Shown here: positions 21,458-37,871 of the stretch, piece after piece | How positions within the stretch are numbered: the stretch's first letter is position 1 | Layout: every line of letters starts with the position of its first letter | DNA from: Monodelphis domestica | Lineage: Eukaryota; Chordata; Mammalia; Didelphimorphia; Didelphidae | Length of the DNA stretch: 64,000 bases | Assembly: GCF_027887165.1 (NCBI RefSeq) | Contig: NC_077232.1 | Location: 13,975,255 to 14,039,254, forward strand | Direction: 5' to 3' | Notes under the pieces: generated by a model | The model's database searches: none | What the model was told of the DNA's origin: nothing | The model's input: only the letters and a program-made list of their open reading frames with translations | Position numbers and translations under genes: made by a program

Positions 21458-24074
21458 TCTCCCCCTTTTTGTTTGACATAACAATAAATAGTGCAATATC
21501 AAAATGTAGCAACATTACAGCATTAACAAATACAAACACTCTGGTGCATAATCATATTCTGATACAGAGATGAAAAATCCACCCTGATTGTATAACTTAG
21601 ATATACCAATCAAGAGTGAACCTCAGCATAAACTGATTCAGTGATCAATCTTAAACATCCCAAACTGATCTTTTTATCTGCCTGTCTGCATTTCACAATC
21701 AATGCAACAGTCTTAGTAGCTATAAAAATGTTAAGAAAACAATTTCCACGCTACTGATCCTGGTTTAATGAGGTAGAATTCTATGGCTCACATGACAGGT
21801 GCAATAATTAAACATGCCACCTTTCACAGTCTGGACTATCAGAAGTTGTCAGCCTTTTCAACAGTTAGCAAAATGCTATCTCTGGAGATGAAGGATAAGT
21901 CCTTCCTTTCTCTCGTACTGATACTGCATTTTAGGGATCTATCTGTGCTCACTGCCAGATCCCTGCCACATAGGAAACTGGTTGGTAGCTCGATGCCAGG
22001 ACATCCAGAGACTGAGAGTGTCAGTACCCCATGTCTCTGCATTTCCCAACCTCAAACATCCATTTCATATGGAAAGTGTATAATCGTGGCTGAGGCTGTC
22101 TGGTTCATAATGAAAGCTTCATTATGATTCCCCTTACATGCAATCAGACATCACTCTCCAGAATGGTCATCTGAAAATTAACAATTGCTATCAAAATTCT
22201 TGCAGTCTCAGATCCCCTGTGGCTGAAAGTTACAGACTTGCACCTCTGTAATTCTGGATCAGAGCATCACTAGTACTTTCCTTGTACTTAAAAATTCTGG
22301 CAATAATTGTGCAACAGAAAAATCAAAGTTGAATACTTGAAAATGAATCAAAAGTGTTCTCTAAAATGAACATACTGATATCTATAAGATTCCTCTCCCT
22401 TTTCTTTTTGTTTGTGTGTTGGGAGAGATCCCTTCAAAGAAAACCATCCTCTCTGAACAATTCTGGAGGACCATGTTATCACACGTCAAATTATCTTAGA
22501 AAATGATCCTGGGAACCTGATCCCAAAATTAATACAAAATTTTCTTGGCTCACTGTCTATGTGGTATCCTTGAAACTGAGCCAATGTGAAATATCAGAAC
22601 TTATATCCCAAATGATTCCTAATTCCTGATCTAAATAGCTCAACATTCGCCTTGTATATGAACATAATTTTGCACCATTACAGGCCTTGCAAAAACATTA
22701 ATACATCACAGTGCAATTTTTAACAAATACCAATATTCCCATACACTTTACATTCTCAATTGTAGCTTAAATAACCATGATGGTGCTAATGAAGTAATAT
22801 TTCAAGTTCTGACTGCATATTTCTTATGTCATTCTTATGTAAATCTCTGCTTGTATAAATAAATCCATCAATATGATAACCAAGCATATACCATTACCAA
22901 TATTTGCAAAATTCATTCTACCAAACCAATGTTTGGGTAGATAGAAGCTTAAGTTGTTGTTCGCATAGAAACAGTGTCTACTGTGTCTTGTACCTATTTC
23001 ACGTAGAAACAATTTCTACAGTTTCTTGTACCAATAGAATTTGACATAGCTTTTTCATTCCTAGTTGTCAGTGTATAATATTCAATGTGCTTTTTCTACA
23101 AGTTTATCTGTGCCTATTGTGTCATGTTTTCAATCCATACTCCCAAACAGTAAAACTTAGATTATACTTTGCCCTTGCTCCATGCATTTGTGTAATAATA
23201 ATTTGTTCCACCTAGGAGAGACAATGACTGCGCGTCCACAGAAATTGTCAAACCTAGAGTCCTCAGTTTGCTCCTGAGGTCTTACTTCCATATACCAGAA
23301 CGTCTTCCAGTATATGAAAGGGAAGCCAATAGATCCCGAATCCTGTGGCCTTCTGAATTCTGGGACTGTTGGGAGAGAGCAAGAAATTTTTCCTATTAAG
23401 ATATTACCCACAAAGACAGGGTATCAGGAGTAATGGTTAACAATGGTATTCACACTTAACTACACCTATGGTAGTCAGTATGTAATGTCCATCCTGGTAT
23501 TGTCAGGAACATAATCTTTGCCTGGATGTAGATGATTTCTTACAATAACTCAGGTTCCTGATTAAAGATTTCCTAGTGTCTCTTGCCTGATCTCTCATCC
23601 CTTCTTGAGAGTAACATCAGTGTCATCTGTCCATTAGACATGCATGTGCAGCATTTTCTGCTTAGCACCTCATTTTTGTTGTCAGAGGTATCAGATCTAT
23701 GCTATGAATGAAAGTTGTCTGTCTCCTACTCTTTGGAGAGTCATACCAATGTCTATACCCTTGTTGATAACAGCATTTCTTACAATACAAGTGGTAGATT
23801 CACAATGCATACAATATACATTCCTTTTGACAGTATCATATACAAAATACAGGGTATACATTAGTAGCTAAACAATTGTAGCTATTTCATTTCAATCCCA
23901 TAGCAAAGCCTTTGGAGTGTGGGACATATCTGGTGTCTTGTACAGACACAAGTGTGATTTAGTCCTTCTGAGTTAACATACTTGATGTTGCTCTGGGTAC
24001 CACATCTCAATGGATGTCAGCATGACAAGTGTCCATCAGTGGTCTAATAGCAAATGTCTCTAATAGTGTAATGT

Positions 24075-24300
24075 CATTGTTCTGGAGTGATATTAGTCAC
24101 CAGAGAAGTGTCCTTCCAGCAAGTCTGGATTGGGCTGGCATGCAGATAGCTGATGCCAACAGCGTCCATCTGCTTCTCTTCCTGGTCTGTGTCAGCTGGC
24201 ATGAAGCATGACATGGGTGACCAGTTGTTTTCATTATCTGTGAACATACAAACAAGACCTCGACCCAACGTTATCATCCCCTTGGGTCCCTTACAGTCTT
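24075..24300 (-). pseudogene. ERV integrase C-terminal-like fragment
   Basis: Minus-strand frame with KGPKGMITLGRGLVCMF, followed by NNWSP. The pattern of a KGP, a GRG-V-V strand and a W-P resembles the SH3-like C-terminal domain of class II retroviral integrases. Its position toward the 3' half of the provirus fits pol-to-env. Flanking frames are broken, so the call is tentative. Confidence 0.4.
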
Positions 24301-25689
24301 AATTACAGTCTTAATATCTTGATGATATTCAACCCAATTCAGGTATCTCACGCAATGTAATCTTTATCATTACATTCAATACTGATTATTGCATAGCTTC
24401 AACTTATATTCCTTCTGGGGTGTGGAAGAGATAGATGATTAGTGATACCATATCCACCCCTTTTCCTTATGAAAGTGGAAATGTCACAGCTTAACAAAAT
24501 TGCCTTCTATATAAGTCTGATTCTAACAAAAACATGTTGTTTGCAAATATAATGTACCCTTTAAGACAATAATCATAATTACATTTTGGGTAGTAATACC
24601 CTTTTGTGCTGCAAGTGGACAGCATTCCTTATACTGTCATAACATTCCCAATTGTACCCTTTGGTATTTGATCAAATTTGGCTAACATGGAACAATTCCA
24701 ATAAAATGATTTCAAGTTACACATTGTACCAATACTATTCAAAATTTTCAGGCATGTAATAAAGTTAGATCTTTTACCAAATACCCATATATTCATAGAA
24801 CAGAATATCTGTCCATGACTTAATGATATTCTTCTGCATGTAAATTGTGTTTCATATAAGTACATTTGTGTGGATAGTGCGTCAGACCTGCCTATAGGGC
24901 AGTGTCAGTGCCTTTACAGTTCATGTGCTGCATTTCTGGTGTCCTGGGCCAGACACCTCTGCCATCTGTCCTTCTTCTGGGCAGATTTTCTTGCCATCAG
25001 ATGCTCTCAGTCATCTTCCATGGACTTCATGTATCTGAGAAAATAAACAGAAAACCTCGACCCCAAATGAAAGCCTCATTGGGTCTTAAAAAGTTAGAAA
25101 GTGACAGAACAGATATACCTTCAGTTTTTGAACCTTGGGGCTCATGAATTCCTTTGAGCTCCATTCACCATAGCTTGCATGTAAGCCATGAGCTATGCAA
25201 TTCAGCCCTTGCATTGCTGTTAAAAGCCCTGCTATTCCAAGCCGTTTGGAATAGATAGTAGTGCACAGATATTTAGAGGATCTGTAATCACTTTGCTCAC
25301 TTCTTCATTTGAGCTTGAACCCATAAACCAGGAGAGTAAGTATCTCCCATCACTTCTCACAGTTCAACCTTTGTGCCAAGAGCATGTTGAAATGCATCCT
25401 TTGCTCCAAAATATACAGTGGATATCTCTCAGGGGTGAAATTAATCCACAACAGTTAGCATTGATAAGCAATATCACATGCTTGTGCAGGATATAGATGT
25501 ACAACAGATCTGGCCCTCTGCTAGAGCAGAGAATGCTAGCAGCTGTTTGCTCAAAACAGCAGTTGCACCTTTGCCTTTGCAAAACAGCATGTATAGATGC
25601 TTAAATATTTGCTTTTTCAAACCCATAATCATAAAAACATCATACTATAAATCACTTATGATTTGACCCATGTGTGCTGGGATCTTAAA

Positions 25690-25870
25690 CCTTTGTCTGT
25701 CTGCACACAATTTTTGCTTTTTTAAAAAATTCACATTGTGATTATTAAAATTTATTATTTATTAATTTTATTAAAATTATTAAAATTTATTAAAATTTAT
25801 TATTAAATTATTAAAATTATTATTATGGCATTAATTAAAATTATTAAATTATTAAAATTATGGCATTGTC
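25690..25870. repeat. A/T low-complexity tract
   Basis: Irregular repeats of ttattaaaatt inside the provirus, probably expanded after insertion. Confidence 0.85.
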
Positions 25871-26625
25871 TTAGGCTATAAAAGTATGCCTGAATTATCA
25901 AACAGTTGCACAATAGTTGTTATTTCTGAACTACTGCAATTAACTTCATAACTGAAAAGATCTTGATACTGTGACTAGAATTATTACTTTCATCTGCTAA
26001 TCCTGCAAATCTTCACTGAAGAAATAAATCAAATTGTGCCAGTAACCTTTGAATTTGCATTATTATCATAGGTCTCCTTTCAATATCATGATCAGCTTCA
26101 ATATCTGTAATTTGAATAAATGATAGCATTGCCTCTTTCAAATAATTAATAAATCACTTAATAATTAACTACTGGTAAACAGATTGAATCCTTCTAACCA
26201 TGCTTTTACTCTGTTGAGCATGTGTCTTATTTTTCCGTAGTAAAAGCTATTCTAGTTATAAATTGTTTGCTTTCTGGATACAGGTCTATTAATATGCCCA
26301 CTAAAAAGTTTCTGAACTGCAGACAGGCTGTTTGAATAATCTCTGCTCAATATTTATCTTGTTGCTTTTATTTCCTGTTTAGAAAAGTGTTAATATTTCC
26401 TCCATAGTTGAAATTAGAAAGCCTTAGAAATTCCCTTAAATCATATTCCAATTCATGAAAGTTTCCTTCTAGCCAATTACAGCGTTAGTGATAAAACTTG
26501 GAACCTCAGTGGCTATGATGCTATCTTCCAAGTGGCTGTTAGAGAGAAAAAATTCATGCAGCTTCAGATTTAAGCCCAAACCTTGAAATTTTCTGTTTGC
26601 CCTTTAACTACTTTGTGATTTATAC

Positions 26626-26974
26626 TGTAAAAAATAGACTCGAATACAGGACTACAATCCCCATGAGCCTTTTCTCCGCTTCCCCAGAATGCCTTGTAAT
26701 CTCACCTGGGCAGAGATTGAGAAGGTATTTAAGCTGATTCAAAGGCTTTTGAGGGGTCTCGGCTCTTTTGGACTTCTGTTTGGAGCAGGCGAGTCTCTTG
26801 CGTGATGTGAGGTTATTTTGTCTAGGCCTCTGGCCTAGACACATGTTTCTTACTTGTATATTCTTTCATCTTTATCCTTTAATAAACCTCTAAAAAATAT
26901 AATACTCCTTGCAGAGAGAAACTAATTTCTACCTGCCTCAGTCTCCCCATCTCCCCTAAATTTTAATCTTTACA
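26626..26974 (+). mobile_element. Solo LTR nested in provirus, target duplication ATAC
   Basis: 349 bp starting TGTAAAAAATAG and ending TTTAATCTTTACA, flanked by ATAC at 26622-26625 and 26975-26978. It has a TATA-like ggtatttaagc near 26727 and AATAAA at 26881-26886 in the plus direction. It is the youngest layer of the stack here. Confidence 0.9.
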
Positions 26975-28143
26975 ATACCAAAATTTCTTTACAGATAAAA
27001 CATTTCTAGTCCTGATATTCTGTGGCATATGACAAAAGTCAGAGAAAGATTTTTAATTCTCTTTTTTAACTTCCTCTATCAAGAAATATAAGCAGACATT
27101 CCTTTATAATTTTGCCTATATCCAACCCAAATTAAAATGATTCAAATTCCCAGATCTCACCTCACTGTGCTTCTTATTATTTGCAATCACCTAGGTAAAG
27201 CCTGCATTTACCTGGCTGGACCTCAAACAAAAGAGTTCCTAGGACCTTTTTCAAATGCTAAATGAGTGTAGAGGCTTGCTTTAAAAAAATTCTTCTGCCT
27301 TTGGTTACAGAATCGCAATATATATCTTTACAACCCAGGCTGTTCTGAATTTAACCTAATTCAGGATTATTACCTTAATTCATTAATTTTGCTGAGACCT
27401 GCAGTTTTATTAGAAAAAGGTTGGTTTTTTTAATCCCTTTTTCCAAGTTATTCTGATCCTTTAAATGCCCTGCTTTGAGTCAAAGCAACCACTTCCTGAT
27501 AAGCCTTTCAAATGCATCTGAGTCAGACCTCTCCTGAAAAGGCACAGGAATCTTCCTATGAAGATTAGCTTGCTCCTTGCTTCTTTTCTGCTAGCCTTTC
27601 CCACGTTTGCTAAACTGACTGTTTTTCCATATGAATAGCAGCCTGGCTCTCAGAGCTTTTGTCTTAGGAGCTGGTAAATTTGACTTTGCACTGTCCTGAT
27701 GAAATCTTAACTCCTGCTTTTTCTTTTCCCAGTTGCTCCTTTCGAAATTCACTATGCTCTAGCAACTGTGTTTCAGATAGAGATTTCCCAAGTTCTCAGT
27801 CGCCCCTGGTGAGGGTTTTGCTAGGTCAGATTTTTTTTTCTTCTTCCCCTCCCCCTCAAACTGCTCCTCAGGTGTTTCTTAACCTCCAGAGATCTAGGTC
27901 AGGGAGAGGGGGCTACGGCATAGCATTGTACTAGCAGGCCCAGGTGGAGGAGGGGAATGGCACTCCTTCACAGAGATAGTTTGAGAATCATGCTCTGACA
28001 GACCATGCGCTTTCCTCATCCTGATCCAATCTTAGTCTCAGGCAGTTAAGCTCTTGAGACTTCCATTCCTCCCCCGTCAAGCAACGACATTAAGAGTCGA
28101 GCAGGGTTCAGAGGAGTGACCCACCTCGAGCAGAGGAAGACTT

Positions 28144-28154
28144 ACCGTTCTTGG
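28144..28154 (-). promoter_or_regulatory. Candidate leader splice donor of provirus
   Basis: Minus strand GAACG/GTAAG lies about 165 bp downstream of the primer-binding site, where a retroviral leader donor for spliced env RNA is expected. Confidence 0.4.
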
Positions 28155-28304
28155 CCAAGAGAACCGGAAAACTCCCTCAGACTGCCGCCACCACCAGCCT
28201 TCCTTTTGTGCCCTCGCCTGAATGGACACGTCCTCTCACCAGCTGTGCGAAATAAAAGGGTTGAATGCCACGAGAAAGTGCCAGGTGAGTCCTGGTCACA
28301 TTTA

Positions 28305-28311
28305 GGCGCCA
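28305..28311 (-). promoter_or_regulatory. Primer-binding site core (TGGCGCC)
   Basis: Minus-strand TGGCGCC two bases after the 5' LTR. Matches the start of a tRNA-Lys primer site; later bases diverge. Confidence 0.65.
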
Positions 28312-28313
28312 TA

Positions 28314-29034
<721 letters not shown>

Positions 29035-29378
29035 TGAGCACAATTTGATACTTTACAGAAACTAGTCAAACACTACAGAGAACATGCTGATGGCTTGTGC
29101 CATAAGTTAACAACTGTGTGTCCCACTGTGAAACCTCAGACTCAAAGTTTGGCAAAAGATGCTTGGGAAATCCCTCGAGAATCTTTACGTCTAGAAGTTA
29201 AGCTAGGACAAGGATGTTTTGGTGAAGTATGGATGGGAACATGGAATGGGATGACAAAAGTAGCAATCAAAACACTAAAGCCTGGTACAATGATGCCAGA
29301 AGCTTTTCTTCAGGAAGCTCAGATCATGAAGAAACTAAGACATGATAAACTTGTTCCATTATATGCTGTTGTTTCTAG

Positions 29379-30926
<1,548 letters not shown>

Positions 30927-33429
30927 CTACAGAACCACAGTACCGGCCAGGTGACAATTTATAAGTCACAACCCTACACTATATGCACAAATTTGCCAAA
31001 ATGTAAAAGAACTTATGTAGAGTTCCTCACTTACGTAAAGGAATCCAAAGAAGAAAATTTTCTCCACTCTGCATGTTTTTCATGGCAAACTGGAATTCCA
31101 GATACAGTTGCACAAAACCACTTTTTTTAAGTGTTAAACTCTAAAGACCCAATGATGCAATTTTCCAATTTATTTCAGGGTCCAAAGGAAGTTCTAACTA
31201 AGATACTAATGACAGTATGAGTGTTGGCATGATGAATAGCAACAAGGCTACTATTTGTAAATTCCTTCCTTTCTTTATTCCCCCCAAACTCAGAATTTTG
31301 ACATTAGGGGAAAATTGTTTAGCATTGTGTATAAACATGGGAGATAAACACAAATGCAAAATGATGCTTTCAGTATAATTTTAAATCAAGGAACTTTTTG
31401 GTATTGGACCAAACATTTCCATTCCAGTTCTGTAAAATTTTCTCCATTCATAATTTTAATAAAATTTGATAAATCTATAACATTGATTTAATTTTCCTTT
31501 TGCATGAGATAATCCAGGTTTTGGAAAGAAGAAAAATAAATCTAAACAGTATATAACTTGATTAAATGTTAGGTGTTAGGCAATGAAATTGGAAAGGATA
31601 ATGCACTGTTAATACTTATTTTAATGTAACTGGAAAATAGCATATAAGAGTTTTCTTTTTAATTATGTTTTGACTAGCTCCAATTAGAATAATGAGGTAT
31701 CTAGGAAATGTGCTAATATTTTATGAGATTATGATCATAAAAGCTGACAGTTTGTGACTTGAAATCATAGTCTACAATCTGAGGGAATATTTGTTAATCT
31801 TTAGTTCTTAAGAAGAAAAAAAGGTCAATCTTTAGACAGTGTATTTAAAAAAATAAAATTGGTACTGTGAGATGTAACTATGTACTCATGGTGATGGGTG
31901 CCACAAATGTAAAATGTCACTAGTGCAGGGATTTGAATGATTGTACTTTTGCTTGTTTTTTAATAAAACATTTAACAGACAGAAGAAGAGGTATTTAAGA
32001 GGAAAATGGGAAAAGAGAATTTGAAAAAATAAAGGCAGAGGGACATAGTGTTTATTGTTGATCTAATAATAGTGACAACATAGCTCTTCTGGCATTCAAA
32101 ACAACCAACTATGTAACTATTTTCTGTGATTTCAGACATAAGTAATGTGACTAAGATCATGAGGCTCTATGGCTTCATTTTTTAAAATATACATCCAACT
32201 CTGTGTTTTCCCCTTCATAGTCAACATGGAAGGCTTATATACCCTTTATTCCAACAATGCTGTCATTGCCCAAAACATTTTTGGAACCTGTTTGGAATTG
32301 CCTTCACAACTTATTCTTTTAAATATTCCCAATAGTGACAGATCTTCTTACTCATTTGTAGATGGATCTGCTTTTTGGAAATAGCCCAAAATTCAAAATA
32401 ATTATGGTGAACAAACATGGTTGAGGATCAAGTGGGGATAACTTTTTTTTTTTAACCTAACCCTTAGGTTTAGAAAAGAGAGATTTTGACTGTAATTAAG
32501 CTACTTTTCTTGTTTGACTTACAAGCTGGTTTTGAAGGTAATTCCATAAAAAGAGTTCCCCTTGCAATAAATGTAGTTTTTGAAGGAAATATCTTTGAAG
32601 GATATCATTTATGTTATCTTTTTAAGCTTCTCTTTGCAGTTATACCTTGTATTAAGCAATAACATCATATGTCTCTGGATGGGAAATGAAGTTTTATAAC
32701 TTTCATTTACCTGAATGAATCATGAAAACTTTAATTTATCCTTTGGTATCTGCTAAAATTCAAGGCATTTTTAAAAAATGTGATGGAAAACCTTAATGCA
32801 AGTGGGCAATAGAATTCTGGTACTAAAGATTATGATTTTTCATGTTTATATTACCTACTTAGTATTGAATCCCTCTACCAAATGGATCTTTCTAAAAATA
32901 GTGCCATCATATCATTTTCCCTTACCTTCTATAAACCTGTGATATCAGATTTTTAAAGGGCTTTATGTAAACTATGAAATTGTAATTTTTCTAAGCATTT
33001 AAAAAGGGTAACACAATTATCTATTTATGTACTAATGTCATTAAAGAAAAAAAAAGCCAGAAAATGATGCTGGTATTCATTAGGTTTTAACTGAATGGAA
33101 ATAGTTCCTTGTAATAACATTTGAATAGTAAAGAAATTTAACACTAACTTAATATGTATTCATTTTAAATGGTTATGTATTTTTAAACTTGTTGAGAAAA
33201 TCAACTTTATACATTTAAAGCTTTTTTTTCCCAACAACTTTTCATCTCTAAAATTTTAATGTGGAATATACCCTAACCAAAAATGAAAGTTGGCAGAAAA
33301 AAAACCCTCTGGCACAAATACTTTTTAAAACTAAAAAATGGTAGCCCTAAAACTTAATATTTTTATAAAATATTGTAATATTGACTCGTTTTGTGGATAC
33401 ACTTGAAAATAAAAGTTTTCCTTGAATGC

Positions 33430-33449
33430 AAAAAATTATCTTTTGTTTC
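33430..33449 (+). repeat. Poly(A) remnant and right target duplication of YES1
   Basis: An A6 run about 17 bp after AATAAA (33408-33413), then ATCTTTTGTTTC, the partner of 20086-20097. Right after it the L1 host sequence continues (ccaaagatctg). Confidence 0.7.
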
Positions 33450-34227
33450 CCAAAGATCTGAAAAGTATACTTTTCTGTGTTCACCTAATTTACTTATTGT
33501 TTCCTTCATTATGTTCAAGTTATTCACCCATTCTGATTTTATCTTGGTGTAGGGTGTGAGGTGTTGATCCAAACCTAATTTCTCCCACACTGTCTTCTAA
33601 TTTTCCGAGCACTTTTTTTTTTATCAAATAGTGGATGTTTATCCCCAAAGCTGGGCCTTTAGATTTGTCATAGACTGTCTTGCTGAGGTCACTTCCCCCA
33701 AGTCTATTCCACTGATCCTCCTTTCTGTCTCTTAGGCAGTACTATATGGTTTTGATGATCAATGCTTTATAGTACAGTTTAAGATCTGGTACTGCTAGGC
33801 CTCCTTCCTTGATATTTTTTTTTCATTATTTCCCTTGATATTCTCGATCTTTTGTTCTTCCAAATAAACTTTGTTATTGTTTTTTCTAATTCTATAAAAA
33901 GTTTTTTGGTAGTTTGATGGGTATGGCCCCTGAAAAGTAAATTATTTTGAGTAGTATTGTCACTTTTATTATGTTATTTCATTCTACCCATGAGCAATTA
34001 ATGTTTTTCCAATTACTTAGAGCTAGTTTTAATTCTATGGAGAGAGTTTTGTAATTGTGTTCATATAGTTCCTGTGTTTGTCTTGGCAGATAAATTCCTA
34101 CATAATTTATACTGTCTGTGGTGATTTTAATGGGAATTTCTTTTGCTAACGATTGCTTCTGAGATGAGTTGGAAGTATATAGAAATGCTGATGATTCTGT
34201 GGGTTTATTTTGTATCCTGCAACTTTG

Positions 34228-34602
34228 CTAGTTGTTGATTATTTCCACTAGCTTTTTAGTTGATTCTCTAGGATTCCATAAGTAGACCATCATATCTGCA
34301 AAGAGTGATACCTTGGTGTTCTCATAGCCTATTTTAATACATTCAATTTCTTTTTCTTCTATAATTGCTATTGCTAGTGTTTCTAGTACAATATTAATTA
34401 ATAAAGGTGATAATGGGCATCCTTGTCTCACTCCTGATCTTATTGAGAATGCTTCTAATTTATCCCTATTTGCAGATGATGTTTCCTTTGGTTTTAAATA
34501 TATACTGCTTATTATATTTAGAAAAGGCCCATCTACTCCTAAGCTTTCTAGATTTTTCAATAGGAATGAGTGTTGTATTTTGTTGAAGGCTTTTTTCTGC
34601 AT
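34228..34602 (-). pseudogene. L1 ORF2 reverse transcriptase fragment
   Basis: Part of the antisense L1 19015-38695. The frame AFNKIQHSFLLKNLESLG, SGVRQGCPLSPLL and SLFADMMVYL covers the palm and catalytic region; the usual FADD is FADM here, so the second catalytic Asp is lost. The adjacent frame 34741-34466 continues upstream (QVGFIPIMQGWLNIRK) after a frameshift. Confidence 0.85.
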
Positions 34603-36064
34603 CAGTTGAGATAATCATGTTATTTTTGATGGTTTGCTTGTTGATATGGTCAGCTATGTGAATGGTTTTCCTAATATTCAACCATCCTTGCATTATTGGT
34701 ATAAATCCTACCTGATCATAATGAATAACCCTTGTGATCACTTACTGGAGTCTTTTTGCTAGTATTCTATTTAAGATTTTTGTATCTATGTTCATTAAGG
34801 AGATTGGTCTATAGTTTTATTTCTCTGTTTTAGATGTATCTGACTTTGGAATCAGTACCATATTTGTGTCATAAAAGTAATTTGGTAAAACTCCTTTGCT
34901 TATTATGTCAAATAGTTTGTATTGTATTGGAATTAGGTGTTCTTTGAATTTTTGATAGAATTCACTTGTGAATCAATCAGGCCCTGGGGATTTTTTCTTA
35001 GGGAGTTCTTTGATGGCTTATTCAATTTCTTTTTCTGATATGGGGTTATTTAAGGATTCTATTTCTTCTGTTGCTAACCTTGGCAATTTATATTTTTGTA
35101 AATATTCATCCATATCACCTAGATTGCCATATTTATTGCCATATGATTGGGCAAAATAGTTTTTAATGATTGCCTTAATTTTTTCTTTATTTGAGGTGAG
35201 GTCTCCCTTTTCATTTTGAATTCTGTCAATTTGGTTTGCTTCTTTCCTTTTTTTTAATTAAACTTATGAGTACTTTGCCTATTTTTTTAAGTACCAGCTT
35301 CTAGTTTTATTTATTAATTCAATAATTCTTTTTCTTTCAATTTTATTAATTTCTCCTTTAATTTTTAGGATCTCTAATTTGGTTTATATCTGGGGATTTT
35401 TAATTTGTTCACTTTCTAATTTCTTTAATCTGCATGCCCAATTCATTGATCTCTACCCTCTCTAATTTATTAATTCATTAATATGTGAACTCAAGGATGT
35501 AAATTTCACCGCAAGTACTGCTTTACCTGCATCCCATAAGTTTTGAAAGGATATCTCTTCATTGTCATTTTCTTCAATGAAATTATTGTTTCTATGATTT
35601 GCTCTTTACCTGATTTTAGAGAATCATATTGTTAAATTTCTAATTAATTTTTGATTTACCTCTCCCTATAACTTTACTAATTATTATTTTAATTGCATCG
35701 TGGTCTGAAAAGGTTACATTTATTATTTCTGCTCTTTTGCACTTGTTTGCAATGATTTTATGCCCTAATACATGGTCAGTCTTGTCAATGTACTATATGC
35801 TACTGAAAAGAAGGTGTAATCCTTTTTGTTCCTATTTATTTTCCTCCACATATCAACTAACTCTAATTTTTCTAAGATTTCATTTACTTCTCTTACCTCC
35901 TTCTTATTTATTTGTTGGTTCAATTAATCTAGTTCTGATAGAGGAAGGTTCAGGTCTCCCACTAATATGGTTTTTCTATCTACTTCATCCTTGCTCTCCA
36001 ATAATTTTTCCTTTAAAAATTTGGATGCTATACCATTTGGTGCATACATGTTGGGTACTGATAT

Positions 36065-36400
36065 TTACTCATTGTCTATACTGCCTATTATAAGGATGCA
36101 ATTAACTTCTCTATCTCTTTTAACTAGATCTATTTTTATTTTGGCTTTGTCAGATATCATGATTGTGACTCCTGCCTTCTTATCAGTTGATGACCAATAG
36201 ATTTTGCGCCATCTGCTTACTTTTACCCTATGCATAACTACCTTCCTCATGTGTGTTTCTTGTAGACAACATATGGTAGGATTTTGGTTTCTGATCCACA
36301 CTGCTATTTACTTCTGCTTTACAGGTGAGTTCATTTCATTCACATTCAAAGTTATGATTACTACTTGTGTATTTCCCAACATTTTCATTTTCTCTCCTTG
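36065..36400 (-). pseudogene. L1 ORF2 endonuclease N-terminus fragment
   Basis: The minus frame starts with a VVIITLNVNEMNSPVK-like lead and IRNQNPTICCLQETHM, the APE-type endonuclease opening with catalytic Glu in QETH. A stop interrupts just before IAVW. Upstream (36435-36760) is a long purine-rich tract on this strand and no ORF1. Confidence 0.8.
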
Positions 36401-36762
36401 TCCAGCTCTTTCCTCTTTCATTATTTCCTTCTAGAACAGTATTCTGTTTTTAATCAGTCCCCCTAATTCCTACCCTTATTTTGCTTTCCTTTCTCTCCTC
36501 TCCCTTATCATTCCTCTCTAATTTTCTTTTGGGGTCTTTTTAAACTACCCCCTATTCTACCTTCCCCTTGAATTACTTCCCTCCCCACCCTCAATTTCTG
36601 CCCCTCACTTTTTATTCCCCTTTTGTTTTTAAAGTCTATTAAATTATCTTCCTCCTCTTTCACTCTCCCTGCCTTTTTTTTTTGGTATTTGTGGATTTTA
36701 GTTCCTGGGAGTTGGTGGCCATTGCCTTATTCCTTTTGGGGCAGATATCTAAGTGAGGAATG

Positions 36763-37867
36763 TGTAAACCTTAAAATTTCTTAGACTTATGAATGTTGGA
36801 AATTTCCCCATTGGGAAATTTCATACTTGAAAAAAATTTCCTACTGACAGTAAGAACTCTATTGGAATATGAAACTCCTTGGCATGGGAGGATCCTTCTC
36901 CTCCCTACTTAAAACTACTTTAGGACAGAAACCTTTTGCTAAACAATGGCAAGGGCTTTGACCTATGCTTAAGCATAGAACAGGAAGTTCTTTGAGTCAT
37001 GATTGATTTTAGAATTGATACAATAGAGATACTTGGAATGACAGAACCAGGTCTTGGAAACTACAATCTCCACCCTATTCAGAGTAACAGGATTTAGGAA
37101 GGGCTGCAGCAAAGATCAAGATTTAATTATTTGAGAATATGACCTTCAACAGACATGTGCAAAGGGGGCAGACCTCTGGGCGGTCCTGGATTAAGCTAGA
37201 GCCACCATTGGCAGAGGGGAGAGATCAACAGTGATTGGTAGATGGGAGAACTGAGGGGAGGGAACTTAGATTTTTGGCTTAAAGATAGCGGGGTCTGAGG
37301 ACTGAGGAGGTGGATGCTCTGAAGGACGTCTGAGAAGAGAGAGGTCCTGGAGGGAGAGCTCCTGGAGAGGTCTTGAAGGAGACTGTGGAAGGAAAACTGA
37401 GGAGGAGTCAGGAGGAGGATTCTCTGGAAACTTTTCTTGAAAGGAGGCTCTCTTGAAGGTGGAGCCTGAGGTTGGCATGAGAAGCCTTACCTAGAGATAT
37501 CTTGGGTGAGTGATAAAACCAACTGACTGATTTATCTCTTAGGACTGAGGTCTAGGCCTTATTGGCTTGAGGCCCTTCATTCTTATTCCTTTCTTACTTT
37601 CTCTCTTTTTCTATTGATTAATCAGTGTATTATAAATTAAATTTCTCTATAAAACCCAGTTGGCTTAGGCATATTCATAAATTGGGAATATATTCCCTGG
37701 CAACCATCTTATATTTATATAAAACCAAGACACAGTAGAAAACATATTTCAGCGGTCATAATTGTTATATATTTCCCTTGCTCCCAAACATTTTAATTAT
37801 CACATTTTATGGCTCCCACTCTCTTATCTACAACTATTTAAAGCTCAAAATTATTTTCAATCTAACA
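36763..37867 (+). mobile_element. Solo LTR (family 1) in L1, target duplication AATG
   Basis: 1105 bp, starts TGTAAACCTTAAAATTTC, ends CAATCTAACA, and is flanked by AATG at 36759-36762 and 37868-37871. It separates the L1 endonuclease side from the L1 5' UTR. Confidence 0.88.
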
Positions 37868-37871
37868 AATG

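Noticed and set aside
21783..22127. A 114-codon plus-strand frame inside the provirus
   Set aside because: Wrong strand for the provirus and no similarity to known proteins.
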